Positions 1 to 8,353 of a stretch of DNA of 64,000 nt are shown here, piece after piece. Source of the DNA: Verrucomicrobiia bacterium (GTDB taxonomy: Bacteria; Verrucomicrobiota; Verrucomicrobiia; JABWAM01). Below the pieces are notes generated by a model, which saw only the letters and a program-made list of their open reading frames with translations, was not told the origin of the DNA and did no database searches. Made by a program: the position numbers and the translations under genes. Numbering within the stretch: the first letter of the stretch is position 1; every line of letters starts with the position of its first letter. The stretch covers positions 41,475 through 105,474 of the forward strand of contig JAQUAF010000012.1 of NCBI GenBank assembly GCA_028687435.1, written 5' to 3'.

Positions 1-1127
1 AGAAGGTGGAGACATTCGTGGTCAAAGCCTGTTTTTTGCCCCAGTCGCTGGATGTGGAAGGCAACATCCGTCCCGAGGAGCGGCGGCGGGGGATTTACCG
101 GGCGGTGGTTTACAGCGGATCGCTGAAGTTGAAAGGCGTTTTTTCAGTTCCGGATTTTGGAGCATGGAAGATTGATCCCAAGGATGTGCTGTGGGAAGAG
201 GCGTCGATTTCCATGGCCATTCCGGATTTGCGCGGGGTGCGCGAGGGGTTGCAAATCACCCTTGGAGCGCAGAAGATTCCCTTGGGGCCGGGTTCGAAGA
301 TACACGGTTTCAATGCCGGTGTCTGGGGAAAGGCGGCGGGAATGGGGTGGCTGACAGCGGAAGTTCCGTTTGAATTGGATTTGACGCTCAATGGGAGCAG
401 CGGCATCCGGTTTGCGCCCGTGGGAGTGCAAAACACGGTGAAATTGGATTCCTCCTGGCCCGATCCCTCATTTCAGGGCGCATTTCTGCCGGTCGAGAGA
501 AAAGTGGATGGGAAGGGGTTTTCGGCGATTTGGCGGGTTTCCTATTATGGCCGCAATTATCCGCAACAGTGGCTGGAAGCCGACTCGGCGGCATTCAGTC
601 CGGAGGCGGTGCGAAGTTCCCTGTTTGGGGTGGCTTTTATTGCGCCGATCGATTCCTACCGCAATGTGGAACGCTCGACAAAGTATGGCGCCCTGTTCGT
701 TGCGCTGGTGTTTGCCGCCTTTTTCCTCTTTGAAATCCTGGCCCGGTTGAGAGTTCATCCCCTGCAGTATTTGCTGGTTGGGGCGGCCCTCTGCCTGTTT
801 TTCCTGGCCTTGTTGTCGCTGTCTGAATTGCTGAGTTTTGGCTGCGCGTATTTCGCCGCCGCGCTGGTGTCGGCCTTGTTGGTGACGGCCTATGCGCATC
901 AGGTGCTCAAGAGCGGATGGCGGACGCTGATCGTCAGCGCCGAGTTGGCGGGGATATACGGTTTTCTTTATGTGATTCTGCAATTGCAGGATTATTCCCT
1001 GATGGTGGGGACCCTGGGCTTGTTTTTGGTTTTGGCGGCGGTCATGTATGTGACGCGCAAGATTGACTGGTACGCGCAGGATGACGCGGTTTATCGCGCG
1101 TTGATTTCACCGGATAAAAAACCATGA
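1..1127 (+). CDS. creD: CreD-family inner membrane protein, 5' end outside the window
   Basis: The product resembles the inner-membrane protein CreD, linked in enterobacteria to envelope integrity and the CreBC regulon. About 370 residues are present. A long soluble region (to about residue 225) is followed by clustered hydrophobic segments including LQYLLVGAALCLFFL and LLSLSELLSFGCAYF, the most recognisable CreD signature. The family is usually about 430-470 residues with an N-terminal membrane anchor. That anchor is missing here, and the frame is open to base 1, so the true start lies upstream; the GTG at base 6 is probably internal. The stop overlaps the next ATG by 4 bp (ATGA), which indicates an operon. 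No creBC genes are visible; a winged-helix regulator two genes downstream may take that role. Confidence 0.85.
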   Translation, partial: KVETFVVKACFLPQSLDVEGNIRPEERRRGIYRAVVYSGSLKLKGVFSVPDFGAWKIDPKDVLWEEASISMAIPDLRGVREGLQITLGAQKIPLGPGSKIHGFNAGVWGKAAGMGWLTAEVPFELDLTLNGSSGIRFAPVGVQNTVKLDSSWPDPSFQGAFLPVERKVDGKGFSAIWRVSYYGRNYPQQWLEADSAAFSPEAVRSSLFGVAFIAPIDSYRNVERSTKYGALFVALVFAAFFLFEILARLRVHPLQYLLVGAALCLFFLALLSLSELLSFGCAYFAAALVSALLVTAYAHQVLKSGWRTLIVSAELAGIYGFLYVILQLQDYSLMVGTLGLFLVLAAVMYVTRKIDWYAQDDAVYRALISPDKKP

Positions 1128-1759
1128 TTGCCCATCACATTCATCACGCCCTTGCGCAGGTGCAGGAATTGCAGAAGCGCGTGCTGGAGAAACAGCGGTT
1201 CAAAGGATACTCGGGGTCCGCGCGAGCTCTTTCCGGGGTGATCGCCTTGATGGGCGCCCTGATATTGGATTGCGGCTGGTTGCCCGGCACGATATGGACG
1301 CATTTTTGCGGGTGGGCGGCGGTTTTTGCGGTGGCGGTGGGCATGAACAAGGTGGCGATCGTGTATTGGTTCCTGACCGATCCGGAGACGGAGCGCGATG
1401 TGCGGCGGCTGAGGCCGGTGCTGGATCTGGTTCCCACGTTGATCGCAGGCGGGGCGCTGACCCTGGCCCTGATCTTGCGGAATCAGTTTGATTTGCTGTT
1501 CGGCGTCTGGATGGTTCTCTTCGGCCTGATGAATCTGGCCGTCCGGCATGCGGCGCCCCGTCCCATCGCGTTGGTGGGGATTTATTACATGGCCTGCGGC
1601 GCGGCTTGTTTGCTGCTGCCCGGCATTTCGTTTCAAAATCCATGGCCCATGGGCATTGTTTTCTTTCTTGGCGAATTGGCGGGCGGAACCATCCTGCATT
1701 ATGAGGGGATGCCGCCGGTTGTTTTCAACTGGTTGATTAAAAAAGGAGATGAGAGATGA
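1124..1759 (+). CDS. Hypothetical multi-pass membrane protein in the creD operon
   Basis: I do not recognise a named family. The 211-residue protein has a charged N-terminus with a coiled-coil-like stretch (about residues 8-25). Five or six hydrophobic segments follow from residue 36, for example ALSGVIALMGALILDC and FAVAVGMNKVAIVYWF, with a short basic tail. It overlaps creD by 4 bp upstream and the regulator by 4 bp downstream (ATGAG), so the three genes are almost certainly co-translated. Comparable small membrane proteins beside ArsR-like regulators and creD are known in other phyla, but a role is not assignable from sequence alone. Confidence 0.7.
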   Translation: MIAHHIHHALAQVQELQKRVLEKQRFKGYSGSARALSGVIALMGALILDCGWLPGTIWTHFCGWAAVFAVAVGMNKVAIVYWFLTDPETERDVRRLRPVLDLVPTLIAGGALTLALILRNQFDLLFGVWMVLFGLMNLAVRHAAPRPIALVGIYYMACGAACLLLPGISFQNPWPMGIVFFLGELAGGTILHYEGMPPVVFNWLIKKGDER

Positions 1760-2142
1760 GCTTGAAAAACGAAAATCCTTATGCGGCATTGGAGAAAATT
1801 TTCCATGAGCCCAGCCGTCTGGCCATCATGTCGGCCTTGTGCGCGGCGGCGGATGGCCTCACGTTTAATGAGATCAAAAAACAATGCGATTTGACGGATG
1901 GCAACCTGAGCCGGCACCTGAAAGTGCTGGAGGAGGCGGGATCGGTGAGCATTCGCAAGGCGTTTGTGAAGTCCAAGCCGCAGACCACCGTGATGCTTTC
2001 GGAAAAAGGGCGCGCCAGTTTTTTGGAATATTTGAAGGCGTTGGAGGAAGTGCTTAAACAGGCGGCCAAGGGGTTGCAGCTGGAGAGGAAACCGGTTTCC
2101 GGTGAGGTTGCGCCGGGGGGGACGGCGATTGCGGAGGCTTGA
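1756..2142 (+). CDS. Winged-helix transcriptional regulator (ArsR/MarR-like)
   Basis: A 128-residue DNA-binding protein. Residues 13-90 form a winged helix: the recognition region reads LTDGNLSRHLKVLEEAG, followed by a wing with IRKAFVKSKPQTTVML and a helix beginning SEKGRASFLEYL. This pattern is typical of the ArsR-like group in which transcriptional repressors of membrane or stress operons are found. No metal-binding cysteine pair is visible, so it is probably not a metal sensor. The start ATG at 1756 is preceded by AAAAGGAGATGAG, a good ribosome binding site. It overlaps both neighbours and probably regulates the operon it sits in. Confidence 0.85.
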   Translation: MSLKNENPYAALEKIFHEPSRLAIMSALCAAADGLTFNEIKKQCDLTDGNLSRHLKVLEEAGSVSIRKAFVKSKPQTTVMLSEKGRASFLEYLKALEEVLKQAAKGLQLERKPVSGEVAPGGTAIAEA

Positions 2143-3245
2143 TGAACTTCTCCTGGCGCAGGATTTTTTATCTGCTGGTCATGATGGCCGGTTTGCCGGC
2201 GGCGGGGATGCTGCTGGCGGGGAGATCCCTGGCGCCTTATCTTGAGTTTCCGTCGCGCAACTGTTTTGTCGCGCACGCGGGTTTTTCGTGGCTGGTTTTC
2301 GCCCTGATTGGCGTTCTGGTTTTGGCGTGTGCGCTGCCTTTTGTCTTGCGTTATTTTGCGATGGTTTTTGGGCGGAAGGCCGGTTCTTCGGATGTTCCGG
2401 GCGTTTCAAACAGGGGGTTCCCGTGGTGGGGGTGGCTGGGCGTTGGGTTTCTGGCGCTGGCCTGGATATTGGCCTGGACGCGGTTTTCGTGGTTTGCGGC
2501 GTTGCAGCGTCACACCTTCACCCCGTTGTGGATTGCGTATGTGGTGGTGGTCAATGCGTTGACGTGGAGGAGGACGGGGCGGTGTTTGCTGACTCATTCC
2601 ACCGGACGTTTTCTGGTGTTGTTTCCGTGCAGCGCCGCGTTTTGGTGGTTGTTTGAGTATTTGAACCGTTACGTTCAGAACTGGCATTACACCGCCGAAC
2701 AGTTCAGCGCGGCGGAGTATTTCTGGTACGCCACGCTTCCGTTTTCCACCGTGTTGCCGGCGGTGTTGAGCACGAGGGAATGGTTGCTTTCATTTCCCGG
2801 GTGGCAGCGGGCCTTTGCCCATGCGTGGGTTGTGCGGATGCCCCGGTCCCGTCTGGCGTCCGGCGCCGTCTTTTTGTTTGCGACTCTCGGATTGATGGGG
2901 ATCGGGATTTTTCCGAACGGGTTGTATCCCTTGCTGTGGGTGTCGCCGCTGTTGCTGATGTTGAGCTGGCAGACGCTGGCCGGGGAGGAGACCCCTTTTC
3001 ATGGCGTCGCGAAAGGGGATTGGAGGGAGGTGGTTGGATGCGCGGTTGCGGCCCTGATTTGCGGCTGGTTTTGGGAGATGTGGAACTATTACAGTCTGGC
3101 CAAGTGGTTTTACACGGTGCCGTATGTGAATCGTTTCCATGTCTTCGAGATGCCGCTGCTGGGATTTGCCGGTTATCTGCCCTTTGGCCTTGAATGCATG
3201 ATGGCGGCGGCATGGTTGACGCGGACGGATGAAACGACTTTATGA
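2142..3245 (+). CDS. Hypothetical polytopic membrane protein, last gene of the creD operon
   Basis: A 367-residue protein with roughly nine hydrophobic segments and no soluble domain. Aromatic residues are frequent (for example FWWLFEYLNRYVQNW), and one segment reads ICGWFWEMWNYYSLAKW. I do not recognise the family. The ATG at 2142 uses the last A of the preceding TGA stop; a TTG one codon upstream is also possible. This tight coupling to the regulator gene places it in the creD transcription unit. An inverted repeat follows 20 bp after the stop. Confidence 0.7.
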   Translation: MNFSWRRIFYLLVMMAGLPAAGMLLAGRSLAPYLEFPSRNCFVAHAGFSWLVFALIGVLVLACALPFVLRYFAMVFGRKAGSSDVPGVSNRGFPWWGWLGVGFLALAWILAWTRFSWFAALQRHTFTPLWIAYVVVVNALTWRRTGRCLLTHSTGRFLVLFPCSAAFWWLFEYLNRYVQNWHYTAEQFSAAEYFWYATLPFSTVLPAVLSTREWLLSFPGWQRAFAHAWVVRMPRSRLASGAVFLFATLGLMGIGIFPNGLYPLLWVSPLLLMLSWQTLAGEETPFHGVAKGDWREVVGCAVAALICGWFWEMWNYYSLAKWFYTVPYVNRFHVFEMPLLGFAGYLPFGLECMMAAAWLTRTDETTL

Positions 3246-3264
3246 ATTTGAACATGGATAAACA

Positions 3265-3315
3265 GGATGGACAGGATATGTCTTTAACCAGTGCCGGGAT
3301 TGATCCTGTCCATCC
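3265..3315. repeat. Inverted repeat with 13-bp perfect arms (GGATGGACAGGAT)
   Basis: GGATGGACAGGAT at 3265-3277 is the exact reverse complement of 3303-3315, with a 25-nt loop. It lies between convergent genes, so it could fold in transcripts from either side, but there is no T-run. Related ACAGGAT/ATCCTGT words occur in gaps near 4605-4632, 13397-13420 and 58973-58992, which suggests a dispersed intergenic word rather than a dedicated terminator. Confidence 0.6.
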
Positions 3316-3373
3316 ATGTGAAATATCTGATGAGGGACTTGGTTGGAGATGATTTTGTGGAAGCGGCAAAAGT

Positions 3374-4510
3374 TTATCGTCGCAGGCCCAGCATGGCTCT
3401 CAGAAAAATGATCCATTGCCGCCAATTGCTTTTTTTATTGGCGTTGATTTGCTCAAGGAGTTCCTCTTCGTCCTGCGGGGGAACGGAGAGGGATGGTTTT
3501 GGTTTTAATTGTATCGCGTGGACCGGACAACCGGGAACGCACAAGCCGCAGCCGATGCAGCGTTCCGATTGAAGAATGGCCTTGCCGGTTGGTTTTGACA
3601 AGGAGACCGCCTTGACCTGGCAACGGGAGACGCACCGGCCGCAACCTGTGCAGGCGGATGTGGAAATTTCCGCGAAAAAATTGCTGATCCAGAAATCCTG
3701 CGGATGCGGCAGGCGTTGATGCAATCGGAGCATCCCGCAACAACACCCGCAACAGGAGCAGACAAATTCCACCTGTTGTGTGTTGGCGGGCTGCAGGACG
3801 AGGCCGTCTTTTTCGTTTTGTTCGAGAATCGCCAGCGCTTCCTCGCGGGTCACTTCGCGGCCATGCTGGCGGAGGAGAATCCTGGCGGCCATGTCCCCCA
3901 GAGCCAGACAGGTTTCGGAACGGGTTGTTGTGGAGCAGGGTTCTTTTTGGCGCGCCCGTTCTTCGCGGCAAAGGCATTTGAGCGCGACCAGTGGACCGCG
4001 GGTGGAGCGGACCAGTTCCCGAATCTGGTCGTAGGAGGCGGTGGGGTGATCCACAGGCAGGCTTTTGTTGATGGGGATGGTCCGCAGTTGCGGAGGCGAA
4101 ACCGACAGGAAAGATTTGCCGAAGCTGGGGGTTTTCAGATAGTCGCCGGTTTCGGCTGCAAGTTCGGGGGTGAGCCGGCCATCCTGCGCCTCGTACATGC
4201 CAACGATCATGGGCATGATGAACCAGAGATCGAGGCCGTTCTTTTTTTTCCAGCCGATGGCGCCTTTCATGAGCAGCCGGTTGAGCGATTCGGCGATTTG
4301 TTCCTCGGAAAAGGATGGGGCTGCTTTGCCGGCGATTTCCGCCAGTGGAGCGGGGCGGTAGGAGAGCAATAGGGCGATTTTTGCCTCGTCAGTGGTGAAA
4401 AGTTGTTTGAGCAGGCGTATTTCGGAGCCGAACAGAGTGGAGGCAAAACCCACCGGTTGCCGGTCAAGATGTTGTTGCAAACGCCGATAAAGCTGGTTTT
4501 CCTGGTTCAT
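3374..4510 (-). CDS. 2[4Fe-4S] ferredoxin-domain protein with an extra cysteine-rich motif
   Basis: A 378-residue probably cytosolic iron-sulfur protein. The C-terminal region carries two classical clusters, CTGCGRCVSRCQVKAV and CIGCGLCVPGCPVHAI, each CxxCxxCxxxC(P/Q). Upstream of them is an unusual run, CSCCGCCCG, likely to bind another cluster or metal. The first 120 residues look helical and may include a winged helix. Similar proteins are annotated in anaerobes as 4Fe-4S binding proteins of unknown function, so an electron-transfer or sensing role is an inference. The ATG at 4510 is preferred to a TTG 14 codons upstream; neither has a strong ribosome binding site. It is convergent with the creD operon. 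Confidence 0.85.
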   Translation of the reverse strand: MNQENQLYRRLQQHLDRQPVGFASTLFGSEIRLLKQLFTTDEAKIALLLSYRPAPLAEIAGKAAPSFSEEQIAESLNRLLMKGAIGWKKKNGLDLWFIMPMIVGMYEAQDGRLTPELAAETGDYLKTPSFGKSFLSVSPPQLRTIPINKSLPVDHPTASYDQIRELVRSTRGPLVALKCLCREERARQKEPCSTTTRSETCLALGDMAARILLRQHGREVTREEALAILEQNEKDGLVLQPANTQQVEFVCSCCGCCCGMLRLHQRLPHPQDFWISNFFAEISTSACTGCGRCVSRCQVKAVSLSKPTGKAILQSERCIGCGLCVPGCPVHAIQLKPKPSLSVPPQDEEELLEQINANKKSNWRQWIIFLRAMLGLRR

Positions 4511-5023
4511 AGGGACGGGCTTGAGGAAATCACCTGCCACATCCGGATTCAAGCAGGATGATGGTTGATGGTGGAAAAGTTTCCGGGAATTGGGCCGAAC
4601 GATCCTGTAAATTCTGGTAATCCTGTCGAAAAGTTGTCCGCCGCAGGCGGATTTAATTTAATGTTCAGGAAATTCAATGTTTGCACGGGCAAAGCGGTGC
4701 GGGAGCCCCGCCCTCCATTTGTTGGGAAATGATGGAGGGCCGGCCTCCCGGACGGCTTCGGGCGGTCGTATCCCGCCTTTGAGTGATTGTTTTTGTGTCG
4801 AGCACTTGTCTCGCCATAGCTCGCAGAGCGAAGGCGGATCGAGCATGTTTCGTCGAGCAGTTGTCCCGTCCCGCCGTGGCGGGAGCGGGATTTAATTTTT
4901 CACAGCGCCCCGCGTCTTTGCGCCTGGTCAAGGCTGGATTTTTGACAGGGGGATGAGTTGAAACATGGAGGCGGCGGCGGCCGCTGTGGTCGCCGGGGAC
5001 GATTCGGTTGCGGATGGGGCTGT
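4511..5023. other. Gene-free, repeat-rich intergenic stretch
   Basis: I see no credible gene. The stretch holds short palindromes: TCCGCCGCAGGCGGA near 4638, an imperfect copy of a larger hairpin at 4694-4750, and a copy of the AGCGAAGGCGGATC word near 4828. It also contains an ATCCTGT-type word near 4605-4632. The pattern suggests accumulation of REP-like palindromes rather than coding DNA. Confidence 0.6.
4694..4750. repeat. Imperfect copy of the GGAGCCCCGCCCTCC hairpin
   Basis: The left arm GGGAGCCCCGCCCTCCATT (4701-4719) faces GATGGAGGGCCGGCCTCCC (4731-4749) across a short loop. The same sequence forms a perfect hairpin at 5361-5430, and one arm recurs at 51902-51924. The arms here have diverged, so this is a decaying member of the family. 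Confidence 0.7.
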
Positions 5024-5257
5024 CTAGTCGCCGGTTTTGATCCGGATGATCTTTTCGGTTTTTGGCTTGATGTGGTGTTCGCCTTGGAAGAAGGCGGCCA
5101 GTTCCGGCACGGATTCGGCCGCAACCCAATCGGTGGCGCCCGGAGGGAAAACCCAGTCGGTGGGAGTGAGTTCGCCATTCTTGATCCAAAGGGCAAGGTC
5201 GGACAGGGGGGCCGGTCCCCGTTGAGCGCCCTGAATATTGGCGTACCAATCTGACAT
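5024..5257 (-). CDS. Stand-alone GYF_2 (DUF4339) domain protein
   Basis: A 77-residue protein that is essentially one GYF_2 domain: WYANIQGAQRGPAPLSDL, then LTPTDWVFPPGATDWV, matching the usual pattern of a W-Y start, a G-x-x-G-P turn and a second T-D-x-V-W-like element. These domains usually form the N-terminus of longer membrane proteins and are thought to bind proline-rich or unstructured partners. Here the C-terminus is a basic tail (KTEKIIRIKTGD) with no membrane segment, so it is either a free adaptor or the remnant of a longer gene. It lies between two hairpin repeats, consistent with local rearrangement. Confidence 0.75.
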   Translation of the reverse strand: MSDWYANIQGAQRGPAPLSDLALWIKNGELTPTDWVFPPGATDWVAAESVPELAAFFQGEHHIKPKTEKIIRIKTGD

Positions 5258-5360
5258 GGCAACAGGCTTCCCGGAGGGGAGGGGAAAGTCAATCCGAAAG
5301 ATGGCTTATCCTCGCGACGGTATGTGGAACAGGCGTAAGGAATTTCAATGTTTGGTGGAA

Positions 5361-5430
5361 AAGGCGGTGCAGGAGCCCCGCCCTCCATTTGTCGCGAAAT
5401 GAATGGAGGGCGGGGCTCCTGCACCGCCTT
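5361..5430. repeat. Perfect palindrome, 29-bp arms with 12-nt loop
   Basis: Bases 5361-5389 (starting AAGGCGGTGCAGGAGCC) are the exact reverse complement of 5402-5430, leaving loop 5390-5401. A 23-bp part of the right arm recurs exactly at 51902-51924, and a degenerate copy lies at 4694-4750. This is a dispersed REP/MITE-like hairpin family. There is no T-run, so it is not a classical intrinsic terminator. Confidence 0.9.
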
Positions 5431-5581
5431 GCTGGTTTTCTGCGTCGTGCGTCGAGCATCGAGCGTCAAGCTGGCCGGGTCTTGGGCCCGGCTTAATTTA
5501 AACATGAATATTTTTGACTTTTGATAATTCTCGATTAGTTTCTGGCATGGAAAACGTTTGCCGCGATTAAAAAGGAGCATT

Positions 5582-7816
5582 ATGAAGATGATCAAATTGT
5601 CAGGGGCAATGATTTTTTTTGGTTTATTTTGCATATCAAGACTGGCAGGCGCCGAGACAAAGGCCAATTTGATCGCAAATGGCGGATTTGAATCAGGATT
5701 TGAAGGTTGGGGAAAAGTCAATATGGGCTTGCCGGAGCACAAGTTTAATATTGGTTTTGACGACAAGGTTTTTCATTCGGGGAAAAAATCCCTGTTTATG
5801 GAGTATCTGGGGGGGCCTTCCAGCGGATATGTCTGGCTGGATCAGAAGGTTTCCATCAAAAAGGGGCATTCCTACAAGCTTTCGTTATATACAAAGTTGG
5901 AGAATGTGCGATCGGTTCAGGAGATTCATGTCAAATGGGCGGGCGTTGCGCGGTATATCGCCTATCCGATTGCGTCGGGAACCTGTGACTGGCGGAAATT
6001 CGAGTATTATTTTCAGGCAACGGCGGATGCCGTCACTGTTTCCCTGGTGTTTATGGGCAGGGGGAAGATTTGGTTTGATGATCTGGAATTGTCCGAGTCG
6101 CCTCTTCCCAAGGGATCGGAGGTTATTGTGCGGGATGGCATTGTTTTCCAATACATGCCGCGGAGCAAGGCGGACGATCCGCTGACTGCGACAACGGAGG
6201 AGGAGAAAAAACGCGGTTATCTTGTTTATAGCCGGCAGAATCCATGGAACACCCATTACACCAGCATTCCCGGACGGGAGGAGATGACCGCTGAACTGAG
6301 GATTGCCGCGACGCCGGGCGAGTATGAGCCCGCTTGGTTTTCAGTTTATGCGCTGGATGGATTGAGAGGGGTGAAGGTTTCGCTGGCGGGTGATTTGAAG
6401 AATGAAAAGGGGGCGATGATCAGCAGGGATCTGGTGGATGTGAGGACGGTGAAATGCTGGCCGCAACGGACCGATTGGGCGGCGGCGTCCTATTTTGTCA
6501 TCCCGGAATTGCTGGAGAAGTTTAAAACGGTGGATGTTCCGAAGGAGAGCACCCGCAGTTTCTGGCTCACAGTGAAGGTTCCCAGGGGAACCAAGCCGGG
6601 GGACTATCTTGCGAACATCCTGATTGAGCCGGCGCCGGGCAGGCAATTTACCCTGCCGCTGAAATTGAAGGTGCTGCCTTTTGAGTTGAGGGAACCGAAG
6701 GACAGGTTTTGGGTCATGTGGACCAGCGACAATGGCTATGATCGGATGAGCCGCGCGGATTTGCGCCGGGAACTGGAGGACATGAAGGAGCACGGCATCA
6801 ACAGCGTGCTTTTTTACGCGCCAGGGTTGAAGGATGCAAAGTTTGTGAAGACGGAGAGCGGAATGACTTTTTCATCCGCCAAACTGGCGGAAATCCAGGA
6901 ACTGCGCAAGGAACTGCGGCTGGATGGTCCCTTGCATTTGTATTGGGGACCGGGGCTTGAGGAGGGCGTGATGAAGGCGGTTGGGAAGGCGGGCGCCAAG
7001 ATCAATTGGGATGACAGGGAGATTTTTGAAACCGTCAAGGATGGATTCAAGGCGGTGGATCGTTTTGTGAAAAAAACCGGCGGAAAGGATTATGGAGAGT
7101 GGTATTATCTGGGTTGGGATGAACCCCAGATCTATGAGGGAGGACCGAAGCAGGCGGTGTTTGAACACCGCGTGGCCAAGGCGGCGGGAATCAAGGACCT
7201 GGTGACCACGTGCGAGGGGGAGGTTGCCAGCCAATTGCTGCCTCTTGTTGCCGGCATGTGTTGGGCGGGCGGTCCCGATTCAATGGAAGCCAACCGATCC
7301 CGCCAAAAGGCCGGTCCGGAGTATTGGTGGTATGGAAGCGGGGTTTATACGGGACAGGAGGGCGGATTGATGCCCAACCGGTATTATTGCGGGATGCTTT
7401 TTTACAAGTCGGGCGCGATCGGGGAGGTGGGGTTCATTTATACCCGGACGGAGGCGACCGGCGATCCTTTTGATGATTTCGACGGGAACAAACATCCGGA
7501 ACCCAAGGATGCGTTTATTGTTTATCCGTCTCCGGACGGCAATATTCCCACGTTGCAATGGGAGGGGATCCGCGAGGGGATCGACGATTACAAGTATCTT
7601 TATACCCTTGAGGAATTGATCGCGGCAGGCAAAAAGGAACCGTCCAAAAAGATTTTGGCCGAAAAGGTGGAGGCGAAATTCAAGGCGCTTGTTGATTCCT
7701 GCCGCTGGGGGGCGGGCAACATCAATGCGGACAGCCCGTTTTCCACGATTGTGGACAACGCCAAGGCAATGGAGATTCGCCGGCAGATCGTGGACATGAT
7801 CATGGAGTTGCAGTGA
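5582..7816 (+). CDS. Secreted DUF4091 / GH123-like glycoside hydrolase with N-terminal carbohydrate-binding domain
   Basis: A 744-residue exported enzyme. The start ATG at 5582 has AAAGGAG 6 bp upstream, and an upstream in-frame start is rejected. Residues 1-24 form a signal peptide ending near SRLAGAE. NLIANGGFESGFEGWG begins a CBM4/9-like jelly roll that runs to about residue 185. A beta-rich linker follows, then a TIM-barrel-like region (about 380-640) with WTSDNGYDRMSRADL and WYYLGWDEPQIYEGG; the DEPQ segment is a plausible catalytic site. The tail carries the DUF4091 signature LQWEGIREGIDDYKYLY. GH123 relatives cleave N-acetylgalactosaminides, but substrate specificity cannot be read here. 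It appears monocistronic. Confidence 0.85.
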   Translation: MKMIKLSGAMIFFGLFCISRLAGAETKANLIANGGFESGFEGWGKVNMGLPEHKFNIGFDDKVFHSGKKSLFMEYLGGPSSGYVWLDQKVSIKKGHSYKLSLYTKLENVRSVQEIHVKWAGVARYIAYPIASGTCDWRKFEYYFQATADAVTVSLVFMGRGKIWFDDLELSESPLPKGSEVIVRDGIVFQYMPRSKADDPLTATTEEEKKRGYLVYSRQNPWNTHYTSIPGREEMTAELRIAATPGEYEPAWFSVYALDGLRGVKVSLAGDLKNEKGAMISRDLVDVRTVKCWPQRTDWAAASYFVIPELLEKFKTVDVPKESTRSFWLTVKVPRGTKPGDYLANILIEPAPGRQFTLPLKLKVLPFELREPKDRFWVMWTSDNGYDRMSRADLRRELEDMKEHGINSVLFYAPGLKDAKFVKTESGMTFSSAKLAEIQELRKELRLDGPLHLYWGPGLEEGVMKAVGKAGAKINWDDREIFETVKDGFKAVDRFVKKTGGKDYGEWYYLGWDEPQIYEGGPKQAVFEHRVAKAAGIKDLVTTCEGEVASQLLPLVAGMCWAGGPDSMEANRSRQKAGPEYWWYGSGVYTGQEGGLMPNRYYCGMLFYKSGAIGEVGFIYTRTEATGDPFDDFDGNKHPEPKDAFIVYPSPDGNIPTLQWEGIREGIDDYKYLYTLEELIAAGKKEPSKKILAEKVEAKFKALVDSCRWGAGNINADSPFSTIVDNAKAMEIRRQIVDMIMELQ

Positions 7817-8043
7817 TTTTTTTCCGCCGAATGGGGATGAAGTATTGCTGTCCGGCTTCATATGCAGATGCTGAAAAAAAGCGAAAACCAATAATGTGTG
7901 CAGGGACTTCAGGCGGAGGCGGGTTGGATTGGGGGAAAGGAGTGTGTCATGGGCGGGATGAACTGGCGTTGGCAAGGGACGTGGGGTGAAATCGTTGGAA
8001 AGGGGGGTTGATTGATGGCGGGGTTCGTGCATATACTGGGGGC

Positions 8044-8319
8044 GTGATCAATCCCAAGGACACGCCAGATCCTTTTTCCAGCCATACCGCCATGAAGGGC
8101 CGGGGGCAGGAGGAGTTGTTCAAGAGTTCCGCTCTTTACCGGGAGTTTTTGGCGGAGAGGGAGGAGATTTTGAAGCACAAGTGGATCGAGAGCCAGAAGG
8201 CGGGGCACGACATCGGGTTTGAGAAGGCGCTGCTGGATTGGATTGTGAAATATCGGGCGGGATGGCGGCGGAAGCGGCGGCTTCATCAGGAACCCGAGGG
8301 TGATGCCGGGAAAAATTGA
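8044..8319 (+). CDS. Small conserved-looking basic protein of unknown function
   Basis: About 91 residues from a GTG at 8044; an ATG at 8092 (MKGRGQEELF) is the main alternative. The core is amphipathic and charged: SSALYREFLAEREEI, then WIESQKAGHDIGFEKAL and DWIVKYRAGWRRKRRL. Similar short proteins with an IG-F-x-x-A-L-x-D-W-I pattern occur in various bacteria, but I cannot name a function. There is no signal peptide or membrane segment. It precedes pyrR by 34 bp in the same direction and may be co-transcribed with it. Confidence 0.6.
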   Translation: MINPKDTPDPFSSHTAMKGRGQEELFKSSALYREFLAEREEILKHKWIESQKAGHDIGFEKALLDWIVKYRAGWRRKRRLHQEPEGDAGKN

Positions 8320-8353
8320 TTTTGACCCATAATCATTTGAACCGTCGCGATTG

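Noticed and set aside
5365..5430. The perfect palindrome as an intrinsic terminator
   Set aside because: No T-run follows either arm, and the sequence recurs elsewhere as a repeat, including as a lone arm.
8320..8353. PyrR-binding attenuator in front of pyrR
   Set aside because: The gap is only 34 bp and shows no pair of competing hairpins; an attenuator further upstream would lie within the small gene.
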